DNA from: Sympetrum striolatum
Lineage: Eukaryota > Arthropoda > Insecta > Odonata > Libellulidae
Assembly (NCBI GenBank): GCA_947579665.1
Contig: OX388343.1
Location: 99,329,657 to 99,393,656, forward strand
Reading direction: 5' to 3'
Length of the DNA: 64,000 nt
A program made the position numbers and the translations under genes. How positions within the stretch are numbered: position 1 is the stretch's first letter; the number at the start of each line of letters is the position of its first letter. A model generated the notes under the pieces. It did no database searches. It was not told the origin of the DNA and worked only from the letters and a program-made list of their open reading frames with translations. Shown here piece after piece: positions 51,360 through 64,000 of this stretch.

Positions 51360-52020
51360 ACGAGTAAAATGTTGCTTGCATTCTGCAAGCATGTTGATGA
51401 CACTAATTTCAAGTCGACATCGTATGGAGAGGGTCCTCAAAAGAAAAAAATGGATTGAAAATATTCTTAAAATTCGCTGTATTTTATCCGTCCGGCATCA
51501 AACCCGGGTCTTCCTGGTGTTACTTAGTATGCAGTACAACAGAAGATCAGCATCTCCAACTATGTGTGAAAACTCAAGCAGAAATATTGGCTGCAACTGC
51601 CTCAAACGACGTCCTACTTTTCACATATATTCCTTATGTGAGAAATTGAAATGTGCTCTGGCATCGAACTCAGGAATAGTACGGTCTTATCTAATTTTTT
51701 TTCTTAAACCGATTCTTAATATGTATCTTCTAGCAAAGCAAGAAATATCTATCATATCGATAAATGCATCAAAAAATAATGAAAAACTAACCCAATGTAT
51801 TTTAAATGGGAGATATTTGCATCGTCCTAGTATCGAACCCAGGACATTTTATATAAAAGTCAGTAATGTTTTCGATAGATCATGGCCACATCTGTAGACT
51901 CCTTGAGTTTTAATTCTCTATTTATCCGGGAAGTAAATTTTAGAAATTCCCGAAAATCAAAGCAATACATTTAAATGGGAAAAAATCGGGATTTTGGGGC
52001 CTTCTGGCATCGAACCCATG
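51360..52020 (-). repeat. Dispersed Pol III-like repeat, copy 2, with further motif copies every 166-177 bp
   Basis: 51360-51672 aligns with 38963-39245. The GGCATCGAACCC-type motif (B box GGGTTCGATGCC on the minus strand) then recurs at 51494, 51660, 51829 and 52006, spaced 166, 169 and 177 bp. Between motifs the sequence is AT-rich and poorly conserved. A long open frame across the region is incidental. Confidence 0.6.
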
Positions 52021-52199
52021 ACACTGAGGCTCAAAGTCGCCTTTTTCTGGGGGTTTTACTTCAGGGCCAATACGCTGTAAAAATTTCAAATCAATGACGC
52101 TTGTGGTTTAGCCTGTGAATTAGTATCCTATCTGGGTATTTGCGTATCTATATATATGAATGAATCCGGAGAAGGAATTATATATAATAGAAGATACTG

Positions 52200-52302
52200 T
52201 ATATACCTTTGCTGAAAGCAGTCCCGGCTTCGAATCCCGTTAGGGTTCCATATGTGCGAAATCACCTCAGATATCTAATTCCGAAATATTACTACTACTG
52301 TT
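52200..52302 (+). mobile_element. Third copy of the GGCTCCC-type SINE (5' truncated, diverged)
   Basis: GCTGAAAGCAGTCCCGGCTT, CGAATCCCG and ATGTGCGAAATCACCTCAG, followed by ACTACTACT, match the 3' half of the copy at 6629 including its triplet tail. The B box is degraded (GCTTCGAATCC). Confidence 0.75.
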
Positions 52303-53073
52303 AGTGAAGTTAGACTGTTAAGCTTCAACTTCTTCACCCCAATATCAGTCTGTTGATTTTTTTGACCCACCATACTTCAGATATACGGAATATTTATTAC
52401 GTTTGGACCGTAACCTTACAAAAGTGAGTTTCAATTATATACTGAACGTACGGGTAAATCAATCCGCAGTAGAACACGTGCTGTACAGTCATAGAATGTT
52501 TTGGTTGAATATGTGAGTTTATTTCCATTTCTAGAGGAAAGCCCTTGTCCGCTGAGCATCCCCTATTCCCTCTATGTTTATGTATTCTCCTCTATGGTCT
52601 GCGCTGGGTTTTCATTCATCTTTATTTATGATTGTTTTCCTGCGGTTGGTAATTTTTTCTAAGATACCTAGTTTTTTCTTTCCTTCTAAATCGTTTCTCT
52701 CATTTTATATATCCCTAAACATAGTGTAGGTTTTTATTAATACATTTATTTAATGTATACGATGCAATTCCGTATGATTACGAGGTGGCAACGGCCGAGG
52801 TGGACATAGCAATAAAATCTGTCAATATTCTCCTAAGGACTGGAGGGACTTCCCGTGGACAGTATAAATTAATAGTATACATATAAATGTTATTAGTATC
52901 AGGAAATCCCGATTTTTTCCATAAAATGCATTGCGGGGATTTCCGGAATTTTTTGAGGCACTTCCTTGCAAATAAGAGAGTTAAAATTCAGACAATCGTC
53001 TGAATTTTCGCATGTTCTAGGAAAATAAGTTATTGAACCCAATGCAATTAAATGAAAAAAGTACGAAAAGAAT

Positions 53074-53075
<2 letters not shown>

Positions 53076-53148
<73 letters not shown>
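53076..53148. repeat. (AT)n microsatellite, about 36 units
   Basis: An uninterrupted run of AT dinucleotides 73 bases long. It is prone to slippage and to assembly length error. Confidence 0.97.
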
Positions 53149-53151
<3 letters not shown>

Positions 53152-56139
53152 GAAAGTGGAAGTGGAGTCCACTCATATGTGGAAGTGAAAAGGGTAGACG
53201 GTAAAGGAAAGGTTGGTGACAGTCATATGGCTTTTCATTAGGAAGAGGTTAATTTGGGAATACAATAAATAGAGCTAAAAGATGACCAAGAACGGAACCT
53301 GCGATGGTTTATAATTATTGAATTTGCTGCATTATGAGAAATTAAATGCACCAATTCCAACCACTCGCACCCCTTTAAGTATGAATACCTCTTTCGAAAT
53401 TCGTGTAAATTTTCAGAAAAAATGTCCGCTGCAATATTACCTTCAATTCGGCGCACGAGGATTGGATAAGTTTCCTCTCCAAGTACTCCTAATTGAACCT
53501 TGCCTCCATGTAATGGTATTGAGGCCGAGTGCTTTAGTAATAGCATCTTTTTTCCTGGCGATCTCTGCTACCCAACGGCTCTATTGGATGATGGAAATCT
53601 TTCCTCTGCTGCATTTCCGTTAACTCACCCCGTTCTTGCTGGAAGGGGCATTAAGGTCGATGTAAATGTTGGGCCGCAAATTCTCTCCTCGTCGCTAAGC
53701 AACATAACCCATATCCATCCCCCGAGCTATTCCAAGCACCTGCCTTCTCATCAACCTCCCTCGCTTTTTCCTCCCACCGCCTAACCCTTGGAATCCTTCC
53801 CATGACCCTAAAAACCACGTCGCCAATGGCTCGGTAGATGGCAGGCGGTGGTGGAGGGGGTTCCCAATTTAGCACGCTCTGCCACGAGGGCTATGATATC
53901 AATTAGGCTTATGCATGGCTTTGTATCGGCGTAATTACTTGAAAGTCTTCTCGTGTGAATAGTGCATCAAGTCCTACCGAATGTAAGTTTTGTTTTTGTT
54001 TGAGTTCGTGGCGAGGAACCAGCTATGCCTTGTTTCGTTTGTCGAAAATGAGCTGTCCAATTCCAGCGCGGCTTATGTCAAGAAGTCTATTGTTTAAAGT
54101 TCTTAAGAAGGGAAGGTCAACCCACTGTAGACGTGTTCCAATGGATCCCAATTTAGCTGTTCCAAGACCGAGGCAATTTTATGTATTCTACATCATTCGC
54201 TTGTTGGTTGAGCTCTTTGTCGCAATTTTGCTGACTTATTATCATGTGGTTTTGCGGAGCACATTCTTTGACTACGACACATTTTTCTAGTTGTTCATAT
54301 GCGGTACTTTATTTTATTTCGAAACATAGCCGCCGCTCCTGTTCGTCAATTCCTGGAAGTGTTCTCTTAGATATTTTGAGGTAAGTCAGAGATTTTTTTA
54401 CTCTCGTAAATTCGGATGTTGCAAAACATATGTTTAATTTTGCACATAATACTACCGTTGATAATTTAAGCCTCGTTCACCTTTCAAATTCAGGTTTGGA
54501 CTCTAGGGAAAATTTATCCATTTATAAAAATCGGGAACATCTAATGAACTTCGACAGATCTTTGTTCAGTCTGATCGATCTCGCTTAGCGATTTTGTTTT
54601 GTTTTTCTCCTCTCTGATCGCTGTTTTCTGGTTAACCTCAGTCATGAATTCTCTTCTGAAGATGCTACACATAGTAGCGAAACGTACGTCAAGATTCCTT
54701 CGTTATTTTTTGAAAGCTTGAGGTATATTATGACTCTTATTATTAACATTGCTGTCAGTGGAGTTTTAATATTATCTCGTAAGAGTGATAAGAACTTCAG
54801 GGGAGTCAAAGTAATTGCTGTATACGATGCGTAACAAGTGTATAGGAATCCACGCTGCTGAGAATATTTTATAAAACTAAATACGAACACAAAATGTTTC
54901 TAACAAGCGATTTACAAGGTATACACGGATATAAATACTTCAACGAGGAGAAACTAAAGTAACAAACTCATATTTTTGTTTAAATTCCCTACTCTTCCTT
55001 ATATAAATCAATTAAACGCACAACGGGTATCTGAGTGAAAAGGAGTTTGAGGGTTTTGGAAGCTCCCAATCAGAGCAAGCGCTTTAAACCAGGGAAAAGC
55101 ATTGAGTATAAAATTCATTTGAATTTCAAAGTACGCCTCACTAAGGGGTGTTTCCTCGGGTCTCTGTGTGTTTTCAAGGCTGGTAATAATATCTGTGATA
55201 ATCTGGAAAGAGTGCTAATGGAAGCTGCTGGACCATTTTGGGACGTGAATTTTATATGAAGGGGCGCAACCCACAGAGTGGCCATCATTGGCCGGGGTGG
55301 ACGTGGAAGTAAGACGCGGCATGGGATTGGAGTGGACATTTCACTCGCTTTTCATTTATATCTCGCTGAATTTGGGCGCTTGAAGATCTCACACGCATTT
55401 TTAAAATATTCGAGCGGAATTTCGCATGATTTCTTTGAATGTTTCTCCGGATTTAACTGTCAAGGATCGCAAAATAAGAACGCGGAGCGAAAATTAAAGG
55501 GTAATAATTTTTAACGAATATTGTGGTCGAGAATCACATTTTATGAATTTTTGCGAAGGAGTGACTTGCTCATAAAACTTCTTTGAAATATAACAATAAC
55601 GCGTAGTAGTGTCTTATCTAACGAATTCCAAAACATCGGAGTTTTCAATTTTTAGACTCCCCTTTGCTGTTTAATTGTGATAGCTCTCAGAATATCCGTT
55701 TAATTCTTCTAAAAACATTCACAGATTATGTTTGGTTGACAGAGTATTCACTCTGATGCTGATTGTTTCTCTCAAAGAATCAATTCCTCTTACGAATACC
55801 TTTCTCTCACTGCTTCGTCGTCTCGTCTACTGCTCCACGTTAATAAGAGATCTCCATCTAAATTGACTCCTTTATCCCAGAGGATTCTTTTGCATTTATC
55901 CTATCGGTAAGTGACCAGCATTGCCTGAATTTGCCTCCAGTTTTTGCTTCTGGAAATGGCTTTTAGAGAAGGCAATGTTTCCAATCAACACCAGGTTTAT
56001 CGACATTAAAATTTTATAGCATTCTTGTTAATTGGAGTCATGAATATTTAATACCCGTGATGGCCTGAGAAATTAAATTAATCAGAAATGTTTTTAAATA
56101 ATGACGTTATGAAAGTGAAACATATAAATTAATACCTAT

Positions 56140-57030
56140 CACCTCTCTACATTAATACCCTACAAGCCGCCTTTCGGCATGTGGCAGGGGGTGTAAACAC
56201 CAGTTAAATCTATAATACTTCCTTATTCGGTTATTGTCACGTATTGTTCGCGGAAAGAATGAATCTCTAAAACGATTCGTCCTAGCATCTATTTCTCTTA
56301 ACTTACGGTCATTATCAGATCGACCGAGGTAACAGGGGGGTTGCATGATACCGATTGTATCTTCCGAAAATGTAGTTTCCCTGAATTAATTAAGCAATCG
56401 CAGCCTAGCTTCCAATCTCCTTTCTTTCAAGGATTCCCAACCTACGTCTGAGAGCATTTTTGTAACGCTTGCTTTTTTATCGTAGCATTTCTTAACAAAA
56501 CGAACCGCTTTACTCTGCACTTTCTCGAGTTCGCGAGTACACGTTACATCCGCCGGATCCCATATACTTGCCGCATATTCCAGAAGGGAATAACATGGTA
56601 AAAAGGTAAGGTAAAATAACATCGCTCTCTCACCTTTTCATCGCATTTATCAACAATACGCTTTACAAAGCCAAGCCTTTTACTTGCTTTGCCGCAGATT
56701 TTTCGAATATGCGTGCTCCAATTTAAGTTATTAGTAATGTTGATCCCGAGATATTCAACTGAATTGTTATAGTACTTTGATTATAGATAGATTATAGATA
56801 GATATTATAGATACTTTGATATTAATTCTATTAATTTTATACGGGTGATTTGCATCCAATTTTTCTTTCCGCAGAAATTAACTACGGAGCAAATACCTAC
56901 GTTAATATCTAATTCCCATTTTTCGCACCACCTTTGGATGAGGACTAAATCGTTTGAGAGAGATGTTCGGTCTTCCTCGTTTGTTATTTCCCTATATATG
57001 ACCAAGTCATCCGAAAATATCCTCACATAG
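56140..57030 (-). mobile_element. Jockey/CR1-like LINE 3' half, frameshifted
   Basis: On the minus strand: RIFSDDLVIYREITNEEDRT (RT motif with the FxDD-type catalytic Asp pair) and IQRWCEKWELDIN near 57.0-56.9 kb; then LLEYAASIWDPADV, LEKVQSKAVRFVKKCY and VGWESLKERRLEARL near 56.6-56.4 kb; then RTNRFRDSFFPRTIRD near 56.3-56.2 kb. This is the usual order from RT motif 5 to the C-terminus in APE-type LINEs. Three separate frames and a small GATTATAGATA duplication near 56.8 kb show decay. The 5' half is missing. The 3' end is near GGCTTGTAGGGTATTAATG. Confidence 0.8.
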
Positions 57031-60000
57031 CTAACATACCTTTGTTTTTAGGTAATCGTTACGTTCGAGAGTTTGCTACATAATGTAGGATCGAAGAAAT
57101 GATTCGAGATCTTCCTATCTCTACTCATTTTTTCATTAAAATTGCTTTTAAGTTGTGAAATGATTCACCCAGAAGATATTGAAGAGTTTTTTTACGAAAG
57201 ATTTCCACATTTGACTACGTTGAATTCATCTTCGTTATAGTCTTTCAAATTACCGAATATTCTGGAATTTCATTTTATTCTAAAAGAGGCTATTAGTGCA
57301 CGAGAAAAAAGTTTACATATCCCCATCACCATAAATATTTTGCCATCATTATTAGCGCACTTATCGATTGATACTCTTCTTCCTTAACTTTTACTCCTCA
57401 GTGAAAAAAAAACGAAACATGTTTGCATTATCCTCGAGCTAAATTTACATCAGAAACTCGGCATTTCCTCCATGGGCGGCGTGGGTGCTCCTCGTACTTC
57501 CTTATTGAAACAGTAATCTCTCTCGGTTTTACTCGGAAAGCAGCTCAATGAATGGAGGCGAAAGAACACCCTGACCTACTTCATCCCATCAATCCGACGC
57601 GTGTCGGATTCTCATTCTGATCGAAATAAAAATATTTTTGCGAAGAGATGACAACGAGGAAGCTCGCGAATCGTGCCGTACGCCAAATCGGATATCCTTT
57701 TTACAGAAGAAGAAGTCTTTCTTCCTGAAATCCTTCGCCCCATGCAACCGAACCAGGGGAGTCGTGTGACGTTGGCCGGAGCGTGGGTGGAGAGGGAGCA
57801 GCAGGTGGCAGCGTATTGGTTCCCTCCTTCGACGCAAGAGGCGCTCTTCCCGCCTTGTGTCAGCTCAACATGTTTAATTCATGGAAAAGCGAGCGGAGTT
57901 GGGAGGAAAGTATTCAAGAGGAGAGTCCGAATATGTATTACGGGCTCCTCGTTATGCTTTTGTTCGCTCAGTCTTCTACTTTTCTCCTCTGAATGTGAAA
58001 GACGAAGGCACACAGAGCGAAGGTAGTTCTCGTGGGTGCGATTAAGGCCAAAGGGCGAATTTGGGCAAAGTAAATAATTAAAGTGCTTGTCGAGAGGTGG
58101 ACTTCGTAAAAGACATTTCATTTGGCGAATTGTTTTTGAATCTGTAAGCTCGGTCACGTCGGTCGGTTTTGAATCGCCGTTTCGTTATTTATTAAATGTC
58201 GCTCGAGGACTGGTCGCGTGAGTTACGAAGGGGATGCGAATCGACGGAAAACAAAAAAGCTGTCATTGAAATTAATGGTAGTCCACATTTCCGCTCCCTT
58301 CTCTTGTGGTTTCAAAACCGTTTACTTTCTCTGAATGACTGGAATGGTTTAATAATTATCTCCAATGGAATAGTTATTGAAATATTTCAAATGGAAACTG
58401 TCAAAAACACTCAAACTCGAAGATATTTATTGCAATTACGTTTAAATAATATCTATAGCGTCAATAGTGACGGACTTAGCTTAGTGGTATGCATTACTAC
58501 GTAAAAAATCAGTAATTTTTAATAATATGGCGATATGCGTTGATCATCAGATGTTGATGTCGATGCCATACATTGAAACCAGTCTTTTTGGTATTGAGGT
58601 TACGTATACAATAACGATTATTAATTGTTGTTCACTTATCTTTAGTATAGCTGGTAATTTTATCCTTATAAAATAGCTGCTGTTAATAATACGTTTAATC
58701 CGTGCTTCAGAATCGGATTTACATCTCAAAATGCTTTCATAGTTACTTTTTTACATTTCAGATACATAATTCTTCATCTACATTATTTAGAGCTTTTAAA
58801 TAATTGAATTAATGTATTGAAATTGAGATTTAAAGAGAAGTTAACATCCATAGCAACGACGCAACTAATAATGCATGCATTCTAGAGCCATCACGTGAAA
58901 CATGATTCTGGAATTGATCAGATTTCTTCATCCAGGTATTTCCTTCACGAAATCAATATGAATCCTACGAGAACAGCTCTATCGTGCAATTCAATCATTT
59001 TAGTGGAGAATATAAATTACTTTTCCGTTAAAAGCATCTGTTTCGTGATTTTATAACGATCTATTTCTTCTTCGCCGTCAACAAAAATTCAATTCCTTCT
59101 AATATCGTATAAACATTTACAGGATCGGCTGCATAAAAATAAGTATAATGTATGTGTCATGTATGATATAGTTTGATGGTTTAGGTAACTGTTAATCCTT
59201 ATTTCGCATATTTATTCTCTGTAAAATATAAGAATTAATTTTTTACTTTAGAAAGAATAATTTTTTCAGAAACGTTTCATTCCCAAAGATGCTTTTTCGA
59301 GTAATCTCTGCCTGCATTTCATTCCTAAGAAGTAATTTGCAGTGTAGTGCTGAAATCCCATGCATAGAATTTTACTAGCGTTTCGGGACATTTTTCAACC
59401 GGTAAATTATTCTAAAGTGCTCACGAAATCAATCCAGTGAAGCGAAAACTTGGGATTTCATTCTTTTTGGCAGAACTAATAGCACTCACTACGATGAAAA
59501 TCCTATTGGGCCCATAATGTCCCATCAGACCACGGGGATATACGCCACGTATCGTATTTCGTACTTCTCCGTTTGTTTTTCAACTATCAGTGCTTTAAAC
59601 TCTCTCAGCAGTTTACTTATATCCCGTCCTCCTAATTACCCTTTCTCTCATTTAAATGTTTCCTAAAAATATCGCATTCATCCCTTATCTATATTTTCTT
59701 TGCTTTACCGCATATTTTACTCCTAAATCGATTCTCACCCTTATTATACAGAAAATATACGATTCAAATCGAATTTTATCTAGCTTTTAAAATTATAACT
59801 AATAAAGTATATATAAGTATATATGGTAGCTTCTCTCAATATTTTATTAGATTTTTTTATTTTAGAAGCTATCAAATTTTTATTAATGAGAGGATTAAAT
59901 AATTTTTTTATTTTTTTATTAATTTTACATTTTGTTTTTTATTTTTGGATTTGGATTTTAATAATTTTTTACATTTTGTTGGTTTTATCTTTTCTTTGCT

Positions 60001-63000
60001 CTACAAATCTATCAAAAGAATTTGTTTCTGCAAAATTATTGACGTGAATATCTTTGCAAGGAACGGAAAAATACGTAAATTGAGTAATTAGCAAAATTTC
60101 ATGATATCACTATAAACGAACGAACAAGATAGTAATTTTCGGCACCGACATATCATGAATGACGTTTGGTGGTGAGAACAGGAAATTGGATTATGCGTTA
60201 GGAATGTTTTAAAGAGATTATAGAACGTCATGGTCATTGAGAAGGGAAGATTAAAGTAATTTGATTGCCTCGAGCTTCAATTTGATCATTTAAATAGTGA
60301 AAGAGGAACGAAGAGAAGAGGGAGAGAGAATAAAGGGTTATAATTACGATATATTTGGAGAAATAAAGTGATGAGAGAATGGTGCATCATCTACCACCAT
60401 CTAGGATGAAACTCACTGTTCGTAATTTTTTCTATTTTACTGTATTTGGTGTACTCGTGGTGGTTTTCAAATTCATTCGCTACCTGTTGTATATCATTAA
60501 TACAATCATATCTCTGCTACCGAAATTTTATTTAATTATAACTATTTAATTGAATCGAATTTTTTAATTGAAATTTATAAACAACTTCTGTATCGAGCTA
60601 TTTTCATAACGCTGACGATGGGTTGGATAGAAAAGAGATATTTGGCCCCAATATTACTTGATAAAGACACGATTTAATTGTCATTACGATAAAAAATTTG
60701 GTTTGGTAACCAACCGAGTGAACTCCAAAGCACTGTTGGCGGGGAATCGATATATTTTCACAAAGTACCTTTAAAAGCCACCCATGCAACTAATGTTGGC
60801 GATATTCTCCTTTAAAATTCTTTCGTTTCGTGCGGCGAGAAATATATTTTTTTTCCACTCTTATATGTGGTATTCGGTTGCATTATCTTCTCTTACGATA
60901 CTTTTCTTCTTTCTTTCTCCTCTCACCATCCGATGAACTGCGTGAACACAGTGTCGCCACGGGCGATAAGTACTCTATCGCCTCACTTGCAGAACTCTCC
61001 TCTTTGTCTCATAAGCCGTGCACCGCGAGGTGTTGAAAGTTCGGGAGGAATGGGGTGCAGCACGGAATGCGAATGCACGATATCGATTGTTGGAAGCGTT
61101 ATCTCGAAGGTGAACACGCGTGCGCCATCACGGATAACAATCAGGAGTCAGATGCATTTATGGATATGTGCACGCTTTGCAATTAATTCCAAGTGATGAA
61201 GGAACCCATCTCGCAGTGGGAATGTACTCTCGTATTTGTGATTACAATTCGGAACTTTCAGGACTTCTTAGGAATATTTCGTGGTTATACTCGATATTAC
61301 AAATTAGCATAGGGAAGGAATCAGTGGGATTGTTTCCATAGTTTCTTTAATCATTCTAAATCTCTCCAATATATCTAATTACATCAAAGTTTTAGTTTGG
61401 TGAGAGTTTCGTTAGCCATAGTGAATGAGATACAGGGTACAGATTTTAAAAACTAATTTGAATATTGTTATCTTTAAAATTCAAAGTTTTTACAAAAATT
61501 TGAATTTGAAATAAATACATATTCAGTGTCATATTAGGCAATTAAAGATATTATTCAAGATTTAAAAAAGTATTTCTTCATAAATTTGTGGTAATTGAGG
61601 TTTTAGGCTTAATGTGGTTCAATTATAGGTAGGTCAACATTATATTTTCAGTAAAAACAAATGATCGATGTTTATTAGACGATACATAATAATTTCTAGA
61701 TTTTCCGTCATTGTTTAATGTTAAAAATGTCTCTTCTTGTCTGCAATTACAGGAAACAAGTGAGCTCATTATGATTAAATCTCCACCAAGAATCAGGTTG
61801 TTAAAGTGAAATTCGTTATTTACTTTTATAAGGAAATTTGGATCACTATAGAGTTCTTAATTCTCTCAAAACACCCTGAAATGGCATTTGTTTGAATTCT
61901 CATAAAATCTGTCTCTCTTACGACTTTTGTTGAAACTATTTACTCAAGCCTTATAGGGTAAGTTAAACAAGGCAAATGTAAGGTAAATTTTTAGGTTTAA
62001 TTTAAATGCTATTTCAATAAAGTTTCTGATTCAATCTCTAATATTCTAAACAATTGTTAAAGAGAATTTGTTGCTGATGTCTGACGAGTATTAGGTTACT
62101 TTATCTACCATAAATGGCAAAAATTGGAAAACAAGATGAGCAATTTATTTATCTCTTCATATACGTATGTATCACGTGGTTTAGTTCTCACTCCACTTTT
62201 GGGACTTTGATTTTATATTCAATAAGGTTCAAGTGCATTTCGAGTTTCGAGTTCAAGTCGAGATTTCTGTCCACAGAAGCTACCAATGGATCCAATATCA
62301 ACGATATGAGTGTATTCCCTTCTTTATTCACAAAATTCGATTTTCCTCCAATATAACGGAAGCATAATTTCAAATAGTGACTTCTCGTGGAATAAAAAGG
62401 GGGCCATGCAAGAGTTGTAGGAAATTAAGAGGAACTTCGTTGCTCATAGAGATCGGAAAACAAATTCCTTGACAACAAGGACCGATTTCATTAACTATGC
62501 ACGGATCTGATGTGAGACATATTTTTTCGCTTGTGCAAAGTATATCCAACAATTTGAAGAGTTTTCTGGCATAAATAATTTAAATCTAGAATAGAGGCTG
62601 TGTCAGGTTGATGCACAAAACTTTTAAAAGTACGGCATTTTATTATTCCTGACTCAGTTTTTGCTACTTTATTCGGTAAATAAACCAAATAACAAGAAAT
62701 ATCATCCATCCAATCCTCTTAAATTTTTGTCTCTAAGGAACTTCTTTATACATTTTGTAGTCTCGTGCTCGCAAAAGCTAGAGATTCTTTGTCTTTGGTC
62801 ACATTTTTTGGGTGAGTATTTCTAATCTCTACAGTTGATCCTCCTACTGAAATATGATTGGAAACCGGCCGTGGGCGAATTTCCTTCGGAGAACATTATA
62901 ATTTTACACATTTGATCCTTTAATTCGGCCCATTTATTAGCTTAGGCCCCTTTTCCTGGTGCTATTTTACTATTAGGCGATATTCATTACTAAATATTGA

Positions 63001-64000
63001 GTAAATGAAAATAAATTTTTAATTTTCAGTTGATATTTAACAAGAATAAAGAAAGAAAATTTTGAACACGGCTGTTGAGGAATTAAAGGTTTAAAATATC
63101 CAATATTTGTCGACGTTCCTCGTTCATTCACCGGCATTCCGAAAAAAAGGAAAGGACACCGCACTTTTTAAGAGTAACCTTAAAGAGATAGGGTTTCTTG
63201 TTTTTTCGGAATAGCGGTGAATGAGACGTGGAACACTTACTAAGTCTGCTATTAGAGATTTAAAACCTCTAATTTCACTTCAGATATTTGGTAGCAAAGA
63301 TCCATAAAAAGTATTAACACATTTCCGACTTTTTGCTACTACTTTTGATTCTTTTCAAACACTAGGCGCTTCCATGAAAATTTAAGCAATATTAATTCGA
63401 ACTGCTCTTGCTATATTTTCTCTATTAGAGTGGGTACTACAATAACAAACTATCCTTGAATTTTCGGAATGCTCGGCATTATTAACTTTGTTCAAATCAA
63501 ATACCACTGTATCCGTGTGATTGCATGTATGAGTTTGAAGTTTAGAACGGATTTAGCCCTAAATATTTATTAGGGGAAAACTTTTGTTCCTCATTTGTAT
63601 TTAATCAAACTCTTTCTTAGTTGATTGGAACCTTAGGTGAGCTCATCTTATACTAATCATAGTATGGCTATCTGACATCTTTCAAAATAAATTTAAAAAG
63701 CTTTGTATTGATCGATGAAAACCCTACTCACGAAACTTGCAGATTTTCCAGTAGACCGAAATTTAAGAATAAAAAAGAAAGAAATATCGAGACAGCTCAA
63801 ATCCAGGTCTACCACTATAATGACAGGTATTTTAACCACAATGACGGTCATAAGTTTTAAGGTACAATGCAACTCGTATAACACCTTTCTCTCATCTTTA
63901 AAATTTAAATTTTTAAATCTGGTATCGAATGGGTTATCGAAAATCGTGGCCGGTGAATTGATCCGGGAGGAATCCGTACACGGGAAATTCGTACGCGGAG

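Larger units (their letters stand above)
32404..64000 (-). other. Probable receptor intron (partial, at least 31.6 kb)
   Basis: The exon at 32359 needs an upstream exon with TM1-TM5, which is normally a few hundred codons. No minus-strand open frame with such a seven-helix signature occurs between here and the right edge, so this stretch is inferred to be a single long intron or one with only tiny exons. Separately annotated repeats lie inside it. Outside those I see no recognisable gene in 33.7-38.9, 39.3-41.1, 41.5-50.1, 53.2-56.1 or 57.0-64.0 kb. Short open frames there lack family motifs, and several overlap on both strands. Moderately GC-richer patches at about 37.3-37.7, 44.0-44.5, 45.8-46.2, 53.5-54.3, 57.5-58.3 and 60.8-61.2 kb are unexplained. 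Confidence 0.6.

Noticed and set aside
51235..51897. 220-codon plus-strand open frame
   Set aside because: It runs across the dispersed B-box repeat and its motif copies, and the residues match no protein family that I know.
57673..58026. 117-codon plus-strand frame in a GC-richer patch, with antisense frames
   Set aside because: Several frames on both strands are open and no family is recognisable. It may be a conserved non-coding element but is unsupported as a gene.
59823..60047. Hydrophobic 74-codon frame resembling a membrane protein
   Set aside because: It is low-complexity T-rich DNA, and Phe/Leu/Ile runs follow directly from that composition.
1..64000. CRISPR array, operon or other bacterial features
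   Set aside because: The window has spliced-gene signals, SINEs, LINEs and MITEs of a eukaryote, and no regularly spaced exact short repeats with unique spacers.

Overview
This window is AT-rich, intron-scale animal DNA. The one host gene I can support is the last coding exon of an amine G-protein-coupled receptor on the minus strand. It encodes TM6, TM7, helix 8 and the cytoplasmic tail of a beta-adrenergic-like octopamine receptor, and the Oct-beta-3R type is favoured by recalled motif similarity only. Octopamine receptors of this class point to an arthropod, most likely an insect. The very long intron and the density of transposon remains suggest a large genome, but no species can be named from the sequence.

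Layout. Positions 1-30.8 kb lie 3' of the receptor and hold mostly mobile-element debris. In order these are: a Harbinger-like element with a MADF-type exon remnant (625-1420); a degenerate tandem repeat array (about 3.48-4.70 kb); a pogo/Tigger-like element (5211-5858); two tRNA-derived SINE types (6.1-7.8 kb); a decayed LINE fragment (12.9-13.3 kb); a 1.3-kb element with nearly 390-bp inverted arms (14651-15953); an R2/R4-group LINE tail lying inside the (ATT)n tail of another repeat (16.4-17.9 kb); a foldback hairpin (19.3 kb); and a nested cluster of TA-flanked MITEs and diverged inverted repeats (24.0-26.5 kb). From 30853 to 32359 comes a sharply bounded GC-rich block, the receptor exon. 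From 32360 to the right edge is almost certainly receptor intron, since the missing TM1-TM5 part should lie upstream on the minus strand and no exon for it is visible here. That intron carries more repeats: a 0.34-kb near-perfect palindrome at 41.1-41.4 kb, a dispersed family with a Pol III B-box-like motif (39.0 and 51.4-52.0 kb), a LINE 3' end (50.1-50.3 kb), a long (AT)n tract (53.1 kb) and a jockey/CR1-like LINE remnant (56.1-57.0 kb).

The most interesting observation is at the receptor stop codon. The frame ends in TGA followed by CTA, the core of the known eukaryotic readthrough context UGA-CUA. It then stays open in the same frame for 190 more codons of Ser/Pro/Thr-rich, coding-looking sequence before a second TGA. 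This predicts a receptor with a normal tail and a minor, much longer readthrough isoform. The acceptor side of the exon is clean, with a TACTAAC-type branch point, a pyrimidine tract and CAG.
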